Shown here: in pieces, positions 34,651 to 44,316 of the stretch
Layout: each line of letters opens with the position of its first letter
How positions within the stretch are numbered: position 1 is the stretch's first letter
NCBI RefSeq assembly: GCF_947499065.1
Contig: NZ_CANMMT010000001.1
Coordinates: forward strand, 496,001-560,000
Length of the DNA: 64,000 nt
Direction of reading: 5' to 3'
Origin: an uncultured Tenacibaculum sp.
GTDB lineage: Bacteria; Bacteroidota; Bacteroidia; Flavobacteriales; Flavobacteriaceae
Position numbers and translations under genes: made by a program
Notes under the pieces: model-generated
Seen by the model: only the letters and a program-made list of their open reading frames with translations
Told to the model about the DNA's origin: nothing
Databases searched by the model: none

Positions 34651-37278
34651 TTACTTTTTCACCAACATTCTCTTAATTTCATTTAACTTCATTAAGGCTT
34701 CAATTGGTGTAAGTGTATCAATATTGGTTGCTAAAATCTCTTCTCTGATATCCTCCAATAAAGGATCATCTAATTGAAAAAAGCTCATTTGCATTTCTTC
34801 ATGCTGTGTTTCTTTCAAAGTGTCTTTTACCTCTTTATGTGAATGATTCTCTTCTAATTGCTTTAATATTTTTTGTGCTCTATGAATTACCATATTTGGC
34901 ATTCCTGCTAATTTTGCTACATGAATACCAAAACTATGATTACTACCTCCAGCAACAAGTTTACGTAAGAAAATTATACTATTATCTAACTCTTTTACAG
35001 AGACATTAAAGTTTTTAATACGCTCAAATGTCGTAGTCATTTCATTTAACTCATGATAATGTGTAGCAAACAAAGTTTTTCCTTTTGCTGGATGTTCATG
35101 CAAATATTCAGCTATAGCCCAAGCTATTGAAATACCATCATAAGTAGAAGTTCCACGACCAATTTCGTCTAATAAAACCAAACTACGTTCCGAAATATTA
35201 TTCAAAATAGAAGCCGTTTCATTCATTTCAACCATAAAAGTTGATTCTCCCATAGAAATATTATCACTCGCTCCTACTCTTGTAAAGATTTTATCTACAA
35301 TACCTATACGAGCATTTTGAGCAGGGATATAACTTCCCATTTGAGCCAGTAAAACAATTAATGCTGTTTGACGTAATATTGCCGACTTACCCGACATGTT
35401 TGGTCCTGTAATCATAATTATTTGCTGTTGATTGCAGTTTAAAACTACATCATTAGCAATATATTCCTCGCCTATTGGCAATTGCTTTTCTATTACAGGA
35501 TGGCGACCATTTTTAATTTCAAGGTCTGTAGTATTATCCATTAAAGGACGCACATAATTATTATCCATTGCCAAGGTTGCAAATGATAATAACACATCTA
35601 TTTTAGCTATGCTTTGTGCATTCTGTTGAACAGGTTGTACAAAATCGATAATATACTGAACAAGTTTTGCAAAAATCTCAACTTCTATTTGTTGAATTTT
35701 TTCTTCTGCTCCTAATATTTTTGCTTCGTATTCTTTCAGTTCTTCCGTAATATAACGTTCGGCATTTACCAATGTTTGTTTACGAATCCATTCTTCTGGG
35801 ACTTTATCTTTATGTGTATTTCGAACTTCAATATAATATCCAAAAACATTATTAAACGCTATTTTTAAACTCGTAATTCCTGTTCTTTCAGTTTCACGAG
35901 CAAGCATATTATCTAAGTATTCTTTTCCTGAATTAGATATATTTCTTAATTCATCTAATTCACTAGAAACACCACTTGCTATTGCATTTCCTTTATTAAT
36001 ATTTACAGGAGCCTCTTCTAAAACAGTTTCAATAATTTTATCTATTAAAGGCTTACAATCGTATAATTGTTTTCCTAATTCTTTAACCGTTTTATTTTTA
36101 CTTTTCTCAGCAGCTTCCTTTATAGGTAAAATTGCTTTTAACGAGTTTTTTAATAAAATCACCTCGCGTGGCGATACTTTACCTGTAGCAACTTTTGATA
36201 TCAATCGCTCAATATCTGAAACCTGCTTTAACTGATAAGAAACCGTTTCAAAGAAATCGTCATTATCAATTAAAAACTTGACCATTTCATGACGTTGCTG
36301 AATTTGCTCCAAATCTTTTAATGGCAAGGCCAACCAACGCTTTAACAATCTTCCTCCCATAGGAGAAATTGTTTTATCTATAACATCTAATAAAGAAACC
36401 GAGTTTACCGAATTACCTCCATACAATTCTAAGTTTTTAACCGTAAAACGATCCATCCAAACATAGTTATCTTCAGCAATTCTACTAATTGATTGTATGT
36501 GTTCTATTTTGTTATGCTGGGTTTCTGACAAATAATACATGGCAGCACCTCCAGCTATAATCCCGTGTTCTAATTCATCAACACCAAAACCTTTTAAGTT
36601 TTTAACCTTGAAATGATTACTTAACAATTCATTTCCATATTCTTTTTGAAAAACCCAATCATCTAAATAAAAAGTATGAAAACGATTTGTGAATAGTTCT
36701 AAAAAACGTTGCTTGTGTTTTTTCTCTACTAAAACCTCACTTGGAGTAAAGTTTTGTAAAAGCTTATCTACATATTCTTCATTTCCTTGTGCTATTAAAA
36801 ACTCACCTGTAGAAACATCTAAAAAAGAAACTCCTAACAATTTTTTACCAAAATGTACCGCTGCTAAAAAATTGTTCGACTTCGATTGTAGCACTTCATC
36901 GTTTAAAGCCACTCCTGGAGTTACCAATTCGGTAACACCACGTTTCACAATCTTCTTAGTCATTTTAGGATCTTCTAATTGATCGCAAATAGCAACTCGT
37001 AAACCTGATTTCACTAATTTAGGTAAATAGGTGTTTAACGAATGATGTGGAAAACCAGCCAAAGCAGTTTCGCTTTCACTACCAGCTCCTCTTTTGGTTA
37101 AAATTATCCCTAAAACTTCAGAAGCTTTTATAGCATCTTCACCAAAGGTTTCATAAAAATCACCTACTCTAAAAAGTAACATAGCGTCCGGATATTTAGC
37201 TTTAATTCCGTTATACTGTTGCATTAGTGGAGTTACCTTTTTTGCCTTTGTTTTTGCCAAGTTTCTAGATTTTTTCAA
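34651..37278 (-). CDS. mutS: DNA mismatch repair protein MutS
   Basis: Protein of 875 residues, full length. The mismatch-recognition domain I contains [20 protein letters not shown] (the F-x-E motif is GDFYETF). Domains II-IV follow. Domain V has Walker [32 protein letters not shown] and FATHYHEL. It binds mismatches and recruits MutL. Divergent from the SpoU methyltransferase gene. Confidence 0.98.
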   Translation of the reverse strand: MKKSRNLAKTKAKKVTPLMQQYNGIKAKYPDAMLLFRVGDFYETFGEDAIKASEVLGIILTKRGAGSESETALAGFPHHSLNTYLPKLVKSGLRVAICDQLEDPKMTKKIVKRGVTELVTPGVALNDEVLQSKSNNFLAAVHFGKKLLGVSFLDVSTGEFLIAQGNEEYVDKLLQNFTPSEVLVEKKHKQRFLELFTNRFHTFYLDDWVFQKEYGNELLSNHFKVKNLKGFGVDELEHGIIAGGAAMYYLSETQHNKIEHIQSISRIAEDNYVWMDRFTVKNLELYGGNSVNSVSLLDVIDKTISPMGGRLLKRWLALPLKDLEQIQQRHEMVKFLIDNDDFFETVSYQLKQVSDIERLISKVATGKVSPREVILLKNSLKAILPIKEAAEKSKNKTVKELGKQLYDCKPLIDKIIETVLEEAPVNINKGNAIASGVSSELDELRNISNSGKEYLDNMLARETERTGITSLKIAFNNVFGYYIEVRNTHKDKVPEEWIRKQTLVNAERYITEELKEYEAKILGAEEKIQQIEVEIFAKLVQYIIDFVQPVQQNAQSIAKIDVLLSFATLAMDNNYVRPLMDNTTDLEIKNGRHPVIEKQLPIGEEYIANDVVLNCNQQQIIMITGPNMSGKSAILRQTALIVLLAQMGSYIPAQNARIGIVDKIFTRVGASDNISMGESTFMVEMNETASILNNISERSLVLLDEIGRGTSTYDGISIAWAIAEYLHEHPAKGKTLFATHYHELNEMTTTFERIKNFNVSVKELDNSIIFLRKLVAGGSNHSFGIHVAKLAGMPNMVIHRAQKILKQLEENHSHKEVKDTLKETQHEEMQMSFFQLDDPLLEDIREEILATNIDTLTPIEALMKLNEIKRMLVKK

Positions 37279-37279
37279 T

Positions 37280-37287
37280 TAGTTTTG
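37280..37287 (+). promoter_or_regulatory. -7 promoter element of SpoU methyltransferase gene
   Basis: TAGTTTTG fits TAnnTTTG in the 46-bp gap to mutS. Confidence 0.5.
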
Positions 37288-37324
37288 CGAAGATAAATAT
37301 TCGAATTTAAAGTTAACATTTTTT

Positions 37325-37855
37325 ATGAGAAAACTAAAGAATAGTGAGTTAGGTAGAATTTCAGTTGATGAGTTTAAACAAACCAAAAAAACGCCAATTA
37401 TTGTTGTCTTAGACAATATTAGAAGTTTAAATAATATTGGTTCTGTTTTTAGAACATCGGATGCTTTTTTAATTGAAAAAATCTATTTGTGTGGTATTAC
37501 TGCTACACCACCTAACAAAGAAATTCATAAAACTGCTCTAGGTGCTACAGAATCTGTTGCCTGGGAGTATGTAGAAAACACTATTGATTTAGTTGAGTCC
37601 TTAAAAAAAGACAAGGTAAAAGTTTTGGCTATTGAACAAGCAGAAAACAGCACCATGTTAAATGAATTTACTCCTGAAAACAATCAGAAGTATGCTATAG
37701 TTATGGGAAATGAGGTAAAAGGAGTACAACAAGAGGTAGTTTCTGCTTCCGATGTTTGTATTGAAATACCTCAATTAGGAACCAAACATTCTTTAAATAT
37801 CTCTGTAAGCTGTGGAGTTGTATTATGGGATTTATTTAATAAAGTTTCTTTGTAG
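37325..37855 (+). CDS. SpoU/TrmH-family RNA 2'-O-methyltransferase
   Basis: Protein of 176 residues. SPOUT motif 1 is NIRSLNNIGSVFRTSDAF, motif 2 YAIVMGNEVKGV and motif 3 IEIPQLGTKHSLNISVSCGVVLWDL, which form the trefoil-knot SAM site. It modifies a ribose in tRNA or rRNA; the target is not assigned. The small size fits the short TrmH-like proteins of Bacteroidota. Confidence 0.92.
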   Translation: MRKLKNSELGRISVDEFKQTKKTPIIVVLDNIRSLNNIGSVFRTSDAFLIEKIYLCGITATPPNKEIHKTALGATESVAWEYVENTIDLVESLKKDKVKVLAIEQAENSTMLNEFTPENNQKYAIVMGNEVKGVQQEVVSASDVCIEIPQLGTKHSLNISVSCGVVLWDLFNKVSL

Positions 37856-38124
37856 GCCTACTTTTTATCTAAAAAATGAAGTTCTATTTTATTTTAGAAT
37901 TTTTTAACGTTAGACCAATCATTGTTTAATAAACCATAGCAATCTCTTAATTTTAAGTAAACAAACACATTTTTCTTTCATAATTATGAGCAATAACAAG
38001 AGTAATCTCAACAAAGAATAAATAAAAACTAGTTTATTTACTTGGCATTCTCCTTGAAACCTTTTAATTTAGGGTCTTTAATTATCCCCCCAAACAAACT
38101 TAGTAATCTAAACACTCTTATAAT

Positions 38125-38265
38125 ATGGAAAACAGAAAAACTCAAGAAACGGATATTTCGTTAAACTTACAAAATATAGACGAAGATAGCCCAAAAGCTG
38201 ATGGAGGTGGTGATTCTACTGGTGGAACTGGTAATGATGGTGGCAACACTGGTGGTAACGGATAA
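38125..38265 (+). CDS. 46-residue Gly-rich small peptide
   Basis: The frame begins MENRKTQETDISLNLQNIDE, an acidic helix-prone segment, then passes through DGGG into a Gly/Asn/Asp/Thr-rich tail with no Cys and no hydrophobic span. The shape (leader, glycines, low-complexity tail) resembles a precursor or secreted peptide. It has its own terminator at 38288-38330 and lies 87 bp before a TPR sensor-kinase gene. It could be a signal for that kinase; this is speculation. The gap 37856-38124 shows nothing else I can support. Confidence 0.55.
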   Translation: MENRKTQETDISLNLQNIDEDSPKADGGGDSTGGTGNDGGNTGGNG

Positions 38266-38287
38266 CCCCAATACTTCTAAACAAATT

Positions 38288-38328
38288 AAAAACTCTTAAT
38301 TTTTTATATTATAAATTAAGGGTTTTTG
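38288..38328 (+). terminator. Intrinsic terminator after the Gly-rich peptide
   Basis: AAAAACTCTTAAT pairs with ATTAAGGGTTTTT (one G-U), with a T-tail. It separates the peptide gene from the kinase gene. Confidence 0.8.
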
Positions 38329-38352
38329 TCCGTTTTTTAATAATGATTCATT

Positions 38353-40200
38353 ATGAAGTTCATTTTATTTTTTCTTTTCTTTATAAATCTCACTTACAGT
38401 CAACAAACTGACTCTTTACCAAAAAACAAAAAACTTAAAGCAATCGAAGTAGGTTTATCTGCTTATTTTAAAAGAGATACTTCTACATTAAAAAATTCAT
38501 ACAAGCATCTATTTTCTTTTCATAAGACAAATAATGATTCAGTTATTTTAGCCAAGCATTATCAATATAAAGCAATGTTTTTTGAAATAAAATATAAAAA
38601 AGACAGTGCATATTATTATTATCATCAATCTAAGAATATTTCTAAAAAAATAGGTGATTCTTTAGAGGTTGGTAGACGTTTGTTGAGTATCGCTAATTTG
38701 CAACGAGAAGTAAAAGATTATTTAGGAAGTGAAATTAGTTCTATAGAAGCTCTTCAATACTTAGAACCTATACAGTCTTATAAATATTTAGAAAGTATTT
38801 ATAATAATTTAGGTTTAATTTCTCAGGAATTAAGAAACATGGACGAATCTTTAAAAAATTACCAATTAGCTTTATCATGCAATAAAAAAACAAATAAAAG
38901 CCCCAGAACATCAACTACGTATTTATTTATAATTAACAATATTGGCTTATTATACCAAAAGCAAAATTTTCATAAAAAAGCTACTTCTTATTTTAAAAAA
39001 GGATTAGCTTTTGATAAAATTAAAGAAAAATTTCCTATTCAATATGCTCTTTTACTAGAAAACCTAGCTTATAGTAATTACAAGATAGGGAATATACAAA
39101 AAGTATTAAAACAATATAATATTGTACTAAATATTAGGAAAAAACTAAATAGTTTAAGTGGCTTAAGTACAATCCACACCAATTTATCAAATTATTATAA
39201 AGATACTAGTCAAAAAAACAAAGCAAAATATCATGCTAATCAAGCTTTAGAATATGCTAAACAAATTCACTACAACAAACGTTGGTTAGAAGCTTTGAAA
39301 AACCTTTCTGAATTAACTACTGGGGAACAATCAAAACAATACTTACGAGAATATATTACACTTAATGATAGTTTATTTCAAAAAGAACGTTTGTTAAAAA
39401 ATCAGTTTGCTAAAATCAGATATGAAACAGGTAAAAAAGAAAAAGAAAATGCTGTTTTAAAAACCGAAAATGAAAAAAAACAAGCACAAATTGCTTATCA
39501 CCAACAACAAGAAACTATTGGATGGTTAACTTCGGCTAGTATTTTATTATTACTTATTTTAAGTATTACTTTCTTTTTGCATAGAAGAAAAAAGCTATTA
39601 TACCAAGCGCAATTAGAGGCAGCTAGAGCTAGAGAAAATGAACGCCAACAAATTGCGAAATCATTGCACGATGAAGTTGCTGGAGATTTGCGTATGTTAT
39701 ATCAAAAGCTAGAAAAATCTAATTTATTAACAGAAGCGAAAAAATTAAATAGCGTAAAAGAAAACGTTCGAAATTTATCGCATCAATTAAGTAGTGTAAG
39801 TTTTGATGAAGTCTCTTTTAAAGATCAAATAATTAATTTAGTAAGCGATTATTTTGAATTAGACTTTAAAATATCTGTAAACGGATTGCATGAATACGAA
39901 TGGCAAGAAGTAAACAGCCCTATAAAAAGGTTACTTTATTTGGGAATTCGTGAAAGCATACAAAACTGTAAAAAATATGCTCAGGCAAGTAAAATAATTA
40001 TTGATCTTACCATACAGAAAAATTATGTACTTTTGAATATTACTGATAATGGCATCGGATTTGATACTAAAATCAGTAAAAAAGGAATAGGTTTACGTAA
40101 CCTTCAGGAACGTGTAAGAGATCTTAGAGGAACTTTAAACATTAGTAGTGAAGTAGGTAACGGTACCAAAACTAATATTCAAATACCCTTAAATGCCTGA
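38353..40200 (+). CDS. TPR-containing sensor histidine kinase (HisKA_3/NarX type)
   Basis: Protein of 615 residues: signal peptide (to about residue 17, TYSQ), periplasmic TPR repeats (~60-340), a span near 395-412 (TSASILLLLILSITFFL), a HisKA_3 dimerisation box ERQQIAKSLHDEVAGDL with phospho-acceptor His439, and an HATPase domain (ITDNGIGFD, KGIGLRNLQERV). It should phosphorylate the regulator that overlaps it by 8 bp. The input is unknown; TPRs commonly bind peptides or proteins. Confidence 0.94.
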   Translation: MKFILFFLFFINLTYSQQTDSLPKNKKLKAIEVGLSAYFKRDTSTLKNSYKHLFSFHKTNNDSVILAKHYQYKAMFFEIKYKKDSAYYYYHQSKNISKKIGDSLEVGRRLLSIANLQREVKDYLGSEISSIEALQYLEPIQSYKYLESIYNNLGLISQELRNMDESLKNYQLALSCNKKTNKSPRTSTTYLFIINNIGLLYQKQNFHKKATSYFKKGLAFDKIKEKFPIQYALLLENLAYSNYKIGNIQKVLKQYNIVLNIRKKLNSLSGLSTIHTNLSNYYKDTSQKNKAKYHANQALEYAKQIHYNKRWLEALKNLSELTTGEQSKQYLREYITLNDSLFQKERLLKNQFAKIRYETGKKEKENAVLKTENEKKQAQIAYHQQQETIGWLTSASILLLLILSITFFLHRRKKLLYQAQLEAARARENERQQIAKSLHDEVAGDLRMLYQKLEKSNLLTEAKKLNSVKENVRNLSHQLSSVSFDEVSFKDQIINLVSDYFELDFKISVNGLHEYEWQEVNSPIKRLLYLGIRESIQNCKKYAQASKIIIDLTIQKNYVLLNITDNGIGFDTKISKKGIGLRNLQERVRDLRGTLNISSEVGNGTKTNIQIPLNA

Positions 40201-40870
40201 ACCAATAAAAATACTCCTCGTTGATGACCATCAATTAATAATTGAAGGAATACTCTCCTATTTAAGAGATATTGACAATTTAGAAATAGAAACAGCTAAT
40301 TCTTGTGATGAGGCTTTTTCTAAAATCAAAACAAGTCTTAGTAATAATCCTTTTCATATTGTTTTTACCGATTTAAGTTTTGATAACCAACAGGAGAATA
40401 ACACTCTTGATGGAGGTGAATCTTTAATAAAAGCCCTTCAACAAGAAAAGATTGATATTAAAATTGGTGTGATTACTGGGCATTCGGAAACTAATCGTGT
40501 ATTTAATGTAATACATAATTTAAATCCATCTGCTTATATCCTAAAAGGAAATTGTAGTACAGACGAATTAACCTTTGCCATTAAAAAAATATTAAAAGGC
40601 GAAATATATTATACTCACGAAATTCATCAAAAGCTTTTAAAAAGAGCTTTGATAGAAATTCAAATGGATGAAGTTGCTATTCAAATCTTAAAAGAGTTAC
40701 CTAAGCATGCAAAAATTGGTAATTTAGAAGGATTGATAAAAAAGAGAGATGGTTCGGCTATAAAAGTACGTTCTATAGAAAGTAAATTAGCGAAACTTCG
40801 TACCGATTTACAAGCAAATAATAATACTGATTTAGTACTAAAAGCTAAAGAATTAGGCATATTAGACTAA
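40193..40870 (+). CDS. Response regulator with NarL-like HTH
   Basis: Protein of 225 residues. The receiver has LLVDDHQLIIEGI (acidic pocket), phospho-acceptor Asp in VFTDLSFD and Lys in AYILKGN. The C-terminal domain is a diverged LuxR/NarL HTH: KVRSIESKLAKLRTDLQ is the recognition region and VLKAKELGIL the final helix. It lies directly before nine tandem promoters that share two direct repeats, the first starting only 5 bp after its stop. It is the obvious candidate activator for them. Confidence 0.9.
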   Translation: MPEPIKILLVDDHQLIIEGILSYLRDIDNLEIETANSCDEAFSKIKTSLSNNPFHIVFTDLSFDNQQENNTLDGGESLIKALQQEKIDIKIGVITGHSETNRVFNVIHNLNPSAYILKGNCSTDELTFAIKKILKGEIYYTHEIHQKLLKRALIEIQMDEVAIQILKELPKHAKIGNLEGLIKKRDGSAIKVRSIESKLAKLRTDLQANNNTDLVLKAKELGILD

Positions 40871-40946
40871 TTTTTGCGGAAATCCACATTTTTTGCTGCG
40901 GATATCCATTTTTATACTAAAAAGACTACTTATATCTTTGTATCAG

Positions 40947-41037
40947 AATTAAACTACTCTTGGGGAAAATTCTGAAAAAAGGAAAAAAGAAATAGAACAA
41001 ACCTTTCAGGTATAAATCTGAAAGGTTTGTTCGTTTT
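40947..41037 (+). ncRNA. Putative small RNA, array unit 1 (diverged)
   Basis: Predicted from TATCTTTG (40933-40940) to the T-run after a perfect 15-bp terminator stem (GAACAAACCTTTCAG at 40995-41009 with its complement at 41018-41032). The 5' hairpin CAGAATT/AATTCTG carries TTGGGGAAA in its loop. Sequence differs from units 2-8 but the architecture is the same. Boxes A and B are both TGCGGA.ATCC, the best-matched pair of the array. Confidence 0.7.
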
Positions 41038-41138
41038 AAGATCCATATTATTATTTATTTATCAATTGCGGAAATCCACACTCGACACTGCATAAATCCC
41101 CTTTTTATAAATTCAAATCTATCATACATTTGTAGCAT

Positions 41139-41215
41139 CGAATTTCAACTCATAGTGAAAAACGATATTTAAGGGGAAAAACTAAACCTTCCGGCTAAGT
41201 CTGGAAGGTTTTTTT
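41139..41215 (+). ncRNA. Putative small RNA, array unit 2
   Basis: Starts about 7 nt after TACATTTG (41125-41132). 5' hairpin with ATCG/CGAT and TTTC/GAAA segments, then ATTTAAGGGGAAAA, then terminator AACCTTCC...GGAAGGTT (41185-41210) with T-run. About 77 nt, no open frame. Confidence 0.75.
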
Positions 41216-41324
41216 ACACAATAAACACCACATAAACAAATACTTACGCTTTTGCGGAAATCCACATTTTTTATTACATAAATCCCCTTTTTACAAACTC
41301 AAACCTATCATATATTTGTAATGT

Positions 41325-41406
41325 CGAATTTCATTTCTTAGCGAAAATCGATATTTAAGGGGAAAAACTAAACCTTCTAGATTTTTTTTATCTGGAAGGT
41401 TTTTTT
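41325..41406 (+). ncRNA. Putative small RNA, array unit 3
   Basis: Starts after TATATTTG (41311-41318). Same 5' hairpin with GTCGA/TCGAT, AAGGGGAAAA, and terminator CCTTCTAGA/TCTGGAAGG with one U-G pair and T-run. Confidence 0.75.
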
Positions 41407-41524
41407 ATACTCTAAACTTATATAAAAGAGAGTTTTTCAAAAAATAAAACGTTGCGGAAATCCACAACAAACAATGCATAAATCCCCTTTTTACAAACTC
41501 AAACCTGTCATACATTTGTAATAT

Positions 41525-41605
41525 CGAATTTCAACTCATAGGAAAACGATATTTAAGGGGAAAAAACTAAACCTTCTAGACAAATGTATCTAGAAGGTTT
41601 TTTTT
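41525..41605 (+). ncRNA. Putative small RNA, array unit 4
   Basis: Starts after TACATTTG (41511-41518). The 5' stem is extended to ATATCG/CGATAT. AAGGGGAAAA follows, then terminator CCTTCTAGA/TCTAGAAGG, fully Watson-Crick where unit 3 has a wobble. Confidence 0.75.
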
Positions 41606-41721
41606 ACAATAAACTTATATAAAAGAGAGTTTTCAAAAAATTAAACTTTTGCGGAAATCCACATCAAACAATACATAAATCCCCTTTTTACAAACTCAAT
41701 TCTATCATACATTTGTAACAT

Positions 41722-41804
41722 CGAATTTCAACTCATAGTGAAAAACGATATTTAAGGGGAAAAAATTAAACCTTCTAGATAAAAAAAATCTGGAAGGTTT
41801 TTTT
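41722..41804 (+). ncRNA. Putative small RNA, array unit 5
   Basis: Starts after TACATTTG (41708-41715). 5' hairpin ATCG/CGAT, AAGGGGAAAA, terminator CCTTCTAGAT/ATCTGGAAGG with T-run. Nearly identical to unit 6, so a recent duplication. Confidence 0.75.
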
Positions 41805-41921
41805 ATACAATAAACTTATATAAAAGAGAGTTTTCAAAAAATAAACTTTTGCGGAAATCCACACCAAACAATGCATAAATCCCCTTTTTACAAACTCAAT
41901 TCTATCATACATTTGTAACAT

Positions 41922-42001
41922 CGAATTTCAACTCATAGGAAAACGATATTTAAGGGGAAAAAACTAAACCTTCTAGATAATTAAATCTGGAAGGTTTTTT
42001 T
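41922..42001 (+). ncRNA. Putative small RNA, array unit 6
   Basis: Starts after TACATTTG (41908-41915). 5' hairpin, AAGGGGAAAA and terminator CCTTCTAGAT/ATCTGGAAGG with T-run. The upstream region matches unit 5 over more than 100 bp. Confidence 0.75.
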
Positions 42002-42104
42002 ATGGTTAATTTTTTCAAAAAAAGTCATAAACTTAGCTTAAATCTGTCTTTTATTATATCATTCTCTTTCAAATAAATAAAAATCTCTCGTATATTTGTT
42101 ATAT

Positions 42105-42183
42105 CGAGTTTCAACTCATAATTGAAAAACGATTTTTAAGGGGAAAACTAAACCTTCTAGATGTGTCTGGAAGGTTTTTTTTT
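42105..42183 (+). ncRNA. Putative small RNA, array unit 7 (lacks boxes A and B)
   Basis: Starts after TATATTTG (42091-42098). The RNA part is conserved: ATCGA.TTTC hairpin, AAGGGGAAAA, CCTTCTAGA/TCTGGAAGG terminator. The 60 bp upstream of the -7 box show neither direct repeat at the expected places (42033, 42055), so it should be regulated differently or be silent. Confidence 0.65.
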
Positions 42184-42287
42184 ACAACAACATATATTTT
42201 AAAAGTTTTATCAATTGCGGAAATCCACAATTTTTAATTCGTTAATCCCCTTTTTATAACCCTAAAGCTGTTATACATTTGTAACAT

Positions 42288-42363
42288 CAAATTTCGATTC
42301 ATAACGGAAAATGATATTTAAAGGGGAAATTAAACCTTCTAGGCACACCTGGAAGGTTTTTTT
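42288..42363 (+). ncRNA. Putative small RNA, array unit 8
   Basis: Starts after TACATTTG (42274-42281). The 5' stem has changed on both sides to ATCA/TGAT, a compensatory change relative to ATCG/CGAT in the other copies. AAAGGGGAAA and terminator CCTTCTAGG/CCTGGAAGG follow. Confidence 0.75.
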
Positions 42364-42511
42364 ATTTAAAAAACTCACCATCAATAATTTACCTACGGAA
42401 ATTCACATCTTACATTGCGGTTATCCCCTTTATAAAACAAAATACCTGACTTACATTTGTAATGTTCTTTTGAACAAAACATTAAGGGGAATTATTAAAA
42501 ACCAGTAAAAA

Positions 42512-42610
42512 ATGGGGAAATTTTTACAAAAAGCTACTGAGATTTTAAATGCATTTTTATCATCTTTATCAGAACTTGGTAAAGGAGCTAGCTATGCTTT
42601 AAGACACTAG
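42512..42610 (+). CDS. 32-residue amphipathic peptide in array unit 9
   Basis: The mRNA starts after TACATTTG (42452-42459) under boxes A (42394) and B (42416) with the same spacing as the small-RNA units. Its leader keeps a hairpin (AATGTT/AACATT) and TTAAGGGGAA. The ATG follows an A-rich stretch. The peptide starts MGKFLQKATEILNAFL; hydrophobic residues at 4, 5, 8, 11, 12, 15, 16, 19 and 22 form one face of a helix, with Lys3, Lys7, Glu10, Glu21, Lys24 and Arg31 opposite. No signal peptide. It resembles membrane-active helical peptides in pattern only; no family is recognised. Confidence 0.7.
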   Translation: MGKFLQKATEILNAFLSSLSELGKGASYALRH

Positions 42611-42630
42611 TAGTAACTAACTAAGGGATA

Positions 42631-42668
42631 AAAACCTTCCTGATAAAATTATCAGGAAGGTTTTTTAT
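42631..42668 (+). terminator. Terminator of the amphipathic-peptide unit
   Basis: AAACCTTCCTGAT pairs with ATCAGGAAGGTTT, followed by a T-run. It is an extended version of the CCTTC/GAAGG terminator of the small-RNA units. Confidence 0.88.
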
Positions 42669-42723
42669 TTCCCAAACTTTAAATTGTAAATTGCTATTTT
42701 AAATTACTCATCAAAATTGTTAA

Positions 42724-44205
<1,482 letters not shown>

Positions 44206-44316
44206 TTTAAATTAAAAACTTTGTTTACCGAGAAAATAATAGCGTTTATCTAAAATATTTTTCTTTAATCTACTTCTGCCCTTTATTTACTTTAAATAAT
44301 TTTAAATTTGATACTT

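Larger units (their letters stand above)
40875..42666 (+). repeat. Array of nine tandem promoter-hairpin-terminator units
   Basis: Nine related units with -7 boxes at 40933, 41125, 41311, 41511, 41708, 41908, 42091, 42274 and 42452 (period 178-200 bp). Units 1-6, 8 and 9 have upstream box A (TGCGGAAATCCAC type) at 40875, 41067, 41253, 41453, 41650, 41850, 42216 and 42394. Box B (TGCATAAATCCCC type) lies exactly 22 bp further on, exactly 36 bp before TAnnTTTG. Each unit then has a hairpin, AAGGGGA (GGGGA in unit 1) and an intrinsic terminator. Units 1-8 contain no start codon in a useful frame; unit 9 encodes a peptide. Confidence 0.92.

Noticed and set aside
37856..38124. Small frames and weak hairpin upstream of the Gly-rich peptide
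   Set aside because: Only an 11-codon frame and an AT-rich weak stem (TTCTA/TAGAA) are found; neither stands out from AT-rich background.
42311..42508. 65-residue ORF spanning array units 8 and 9
   Set aside because: It runs through the unit 8 terminator and the unit 9 promoter boxes, is not repeated in the other units (ACG instead of ATG there), and has no family signal.
40875..42668. CRISPR array
   Set aside because: The repeats are 178-200 bp apart, most of each unit is conserved rather than being unique spacers, every unit has promoter and terminator features, and no cas genes are near.
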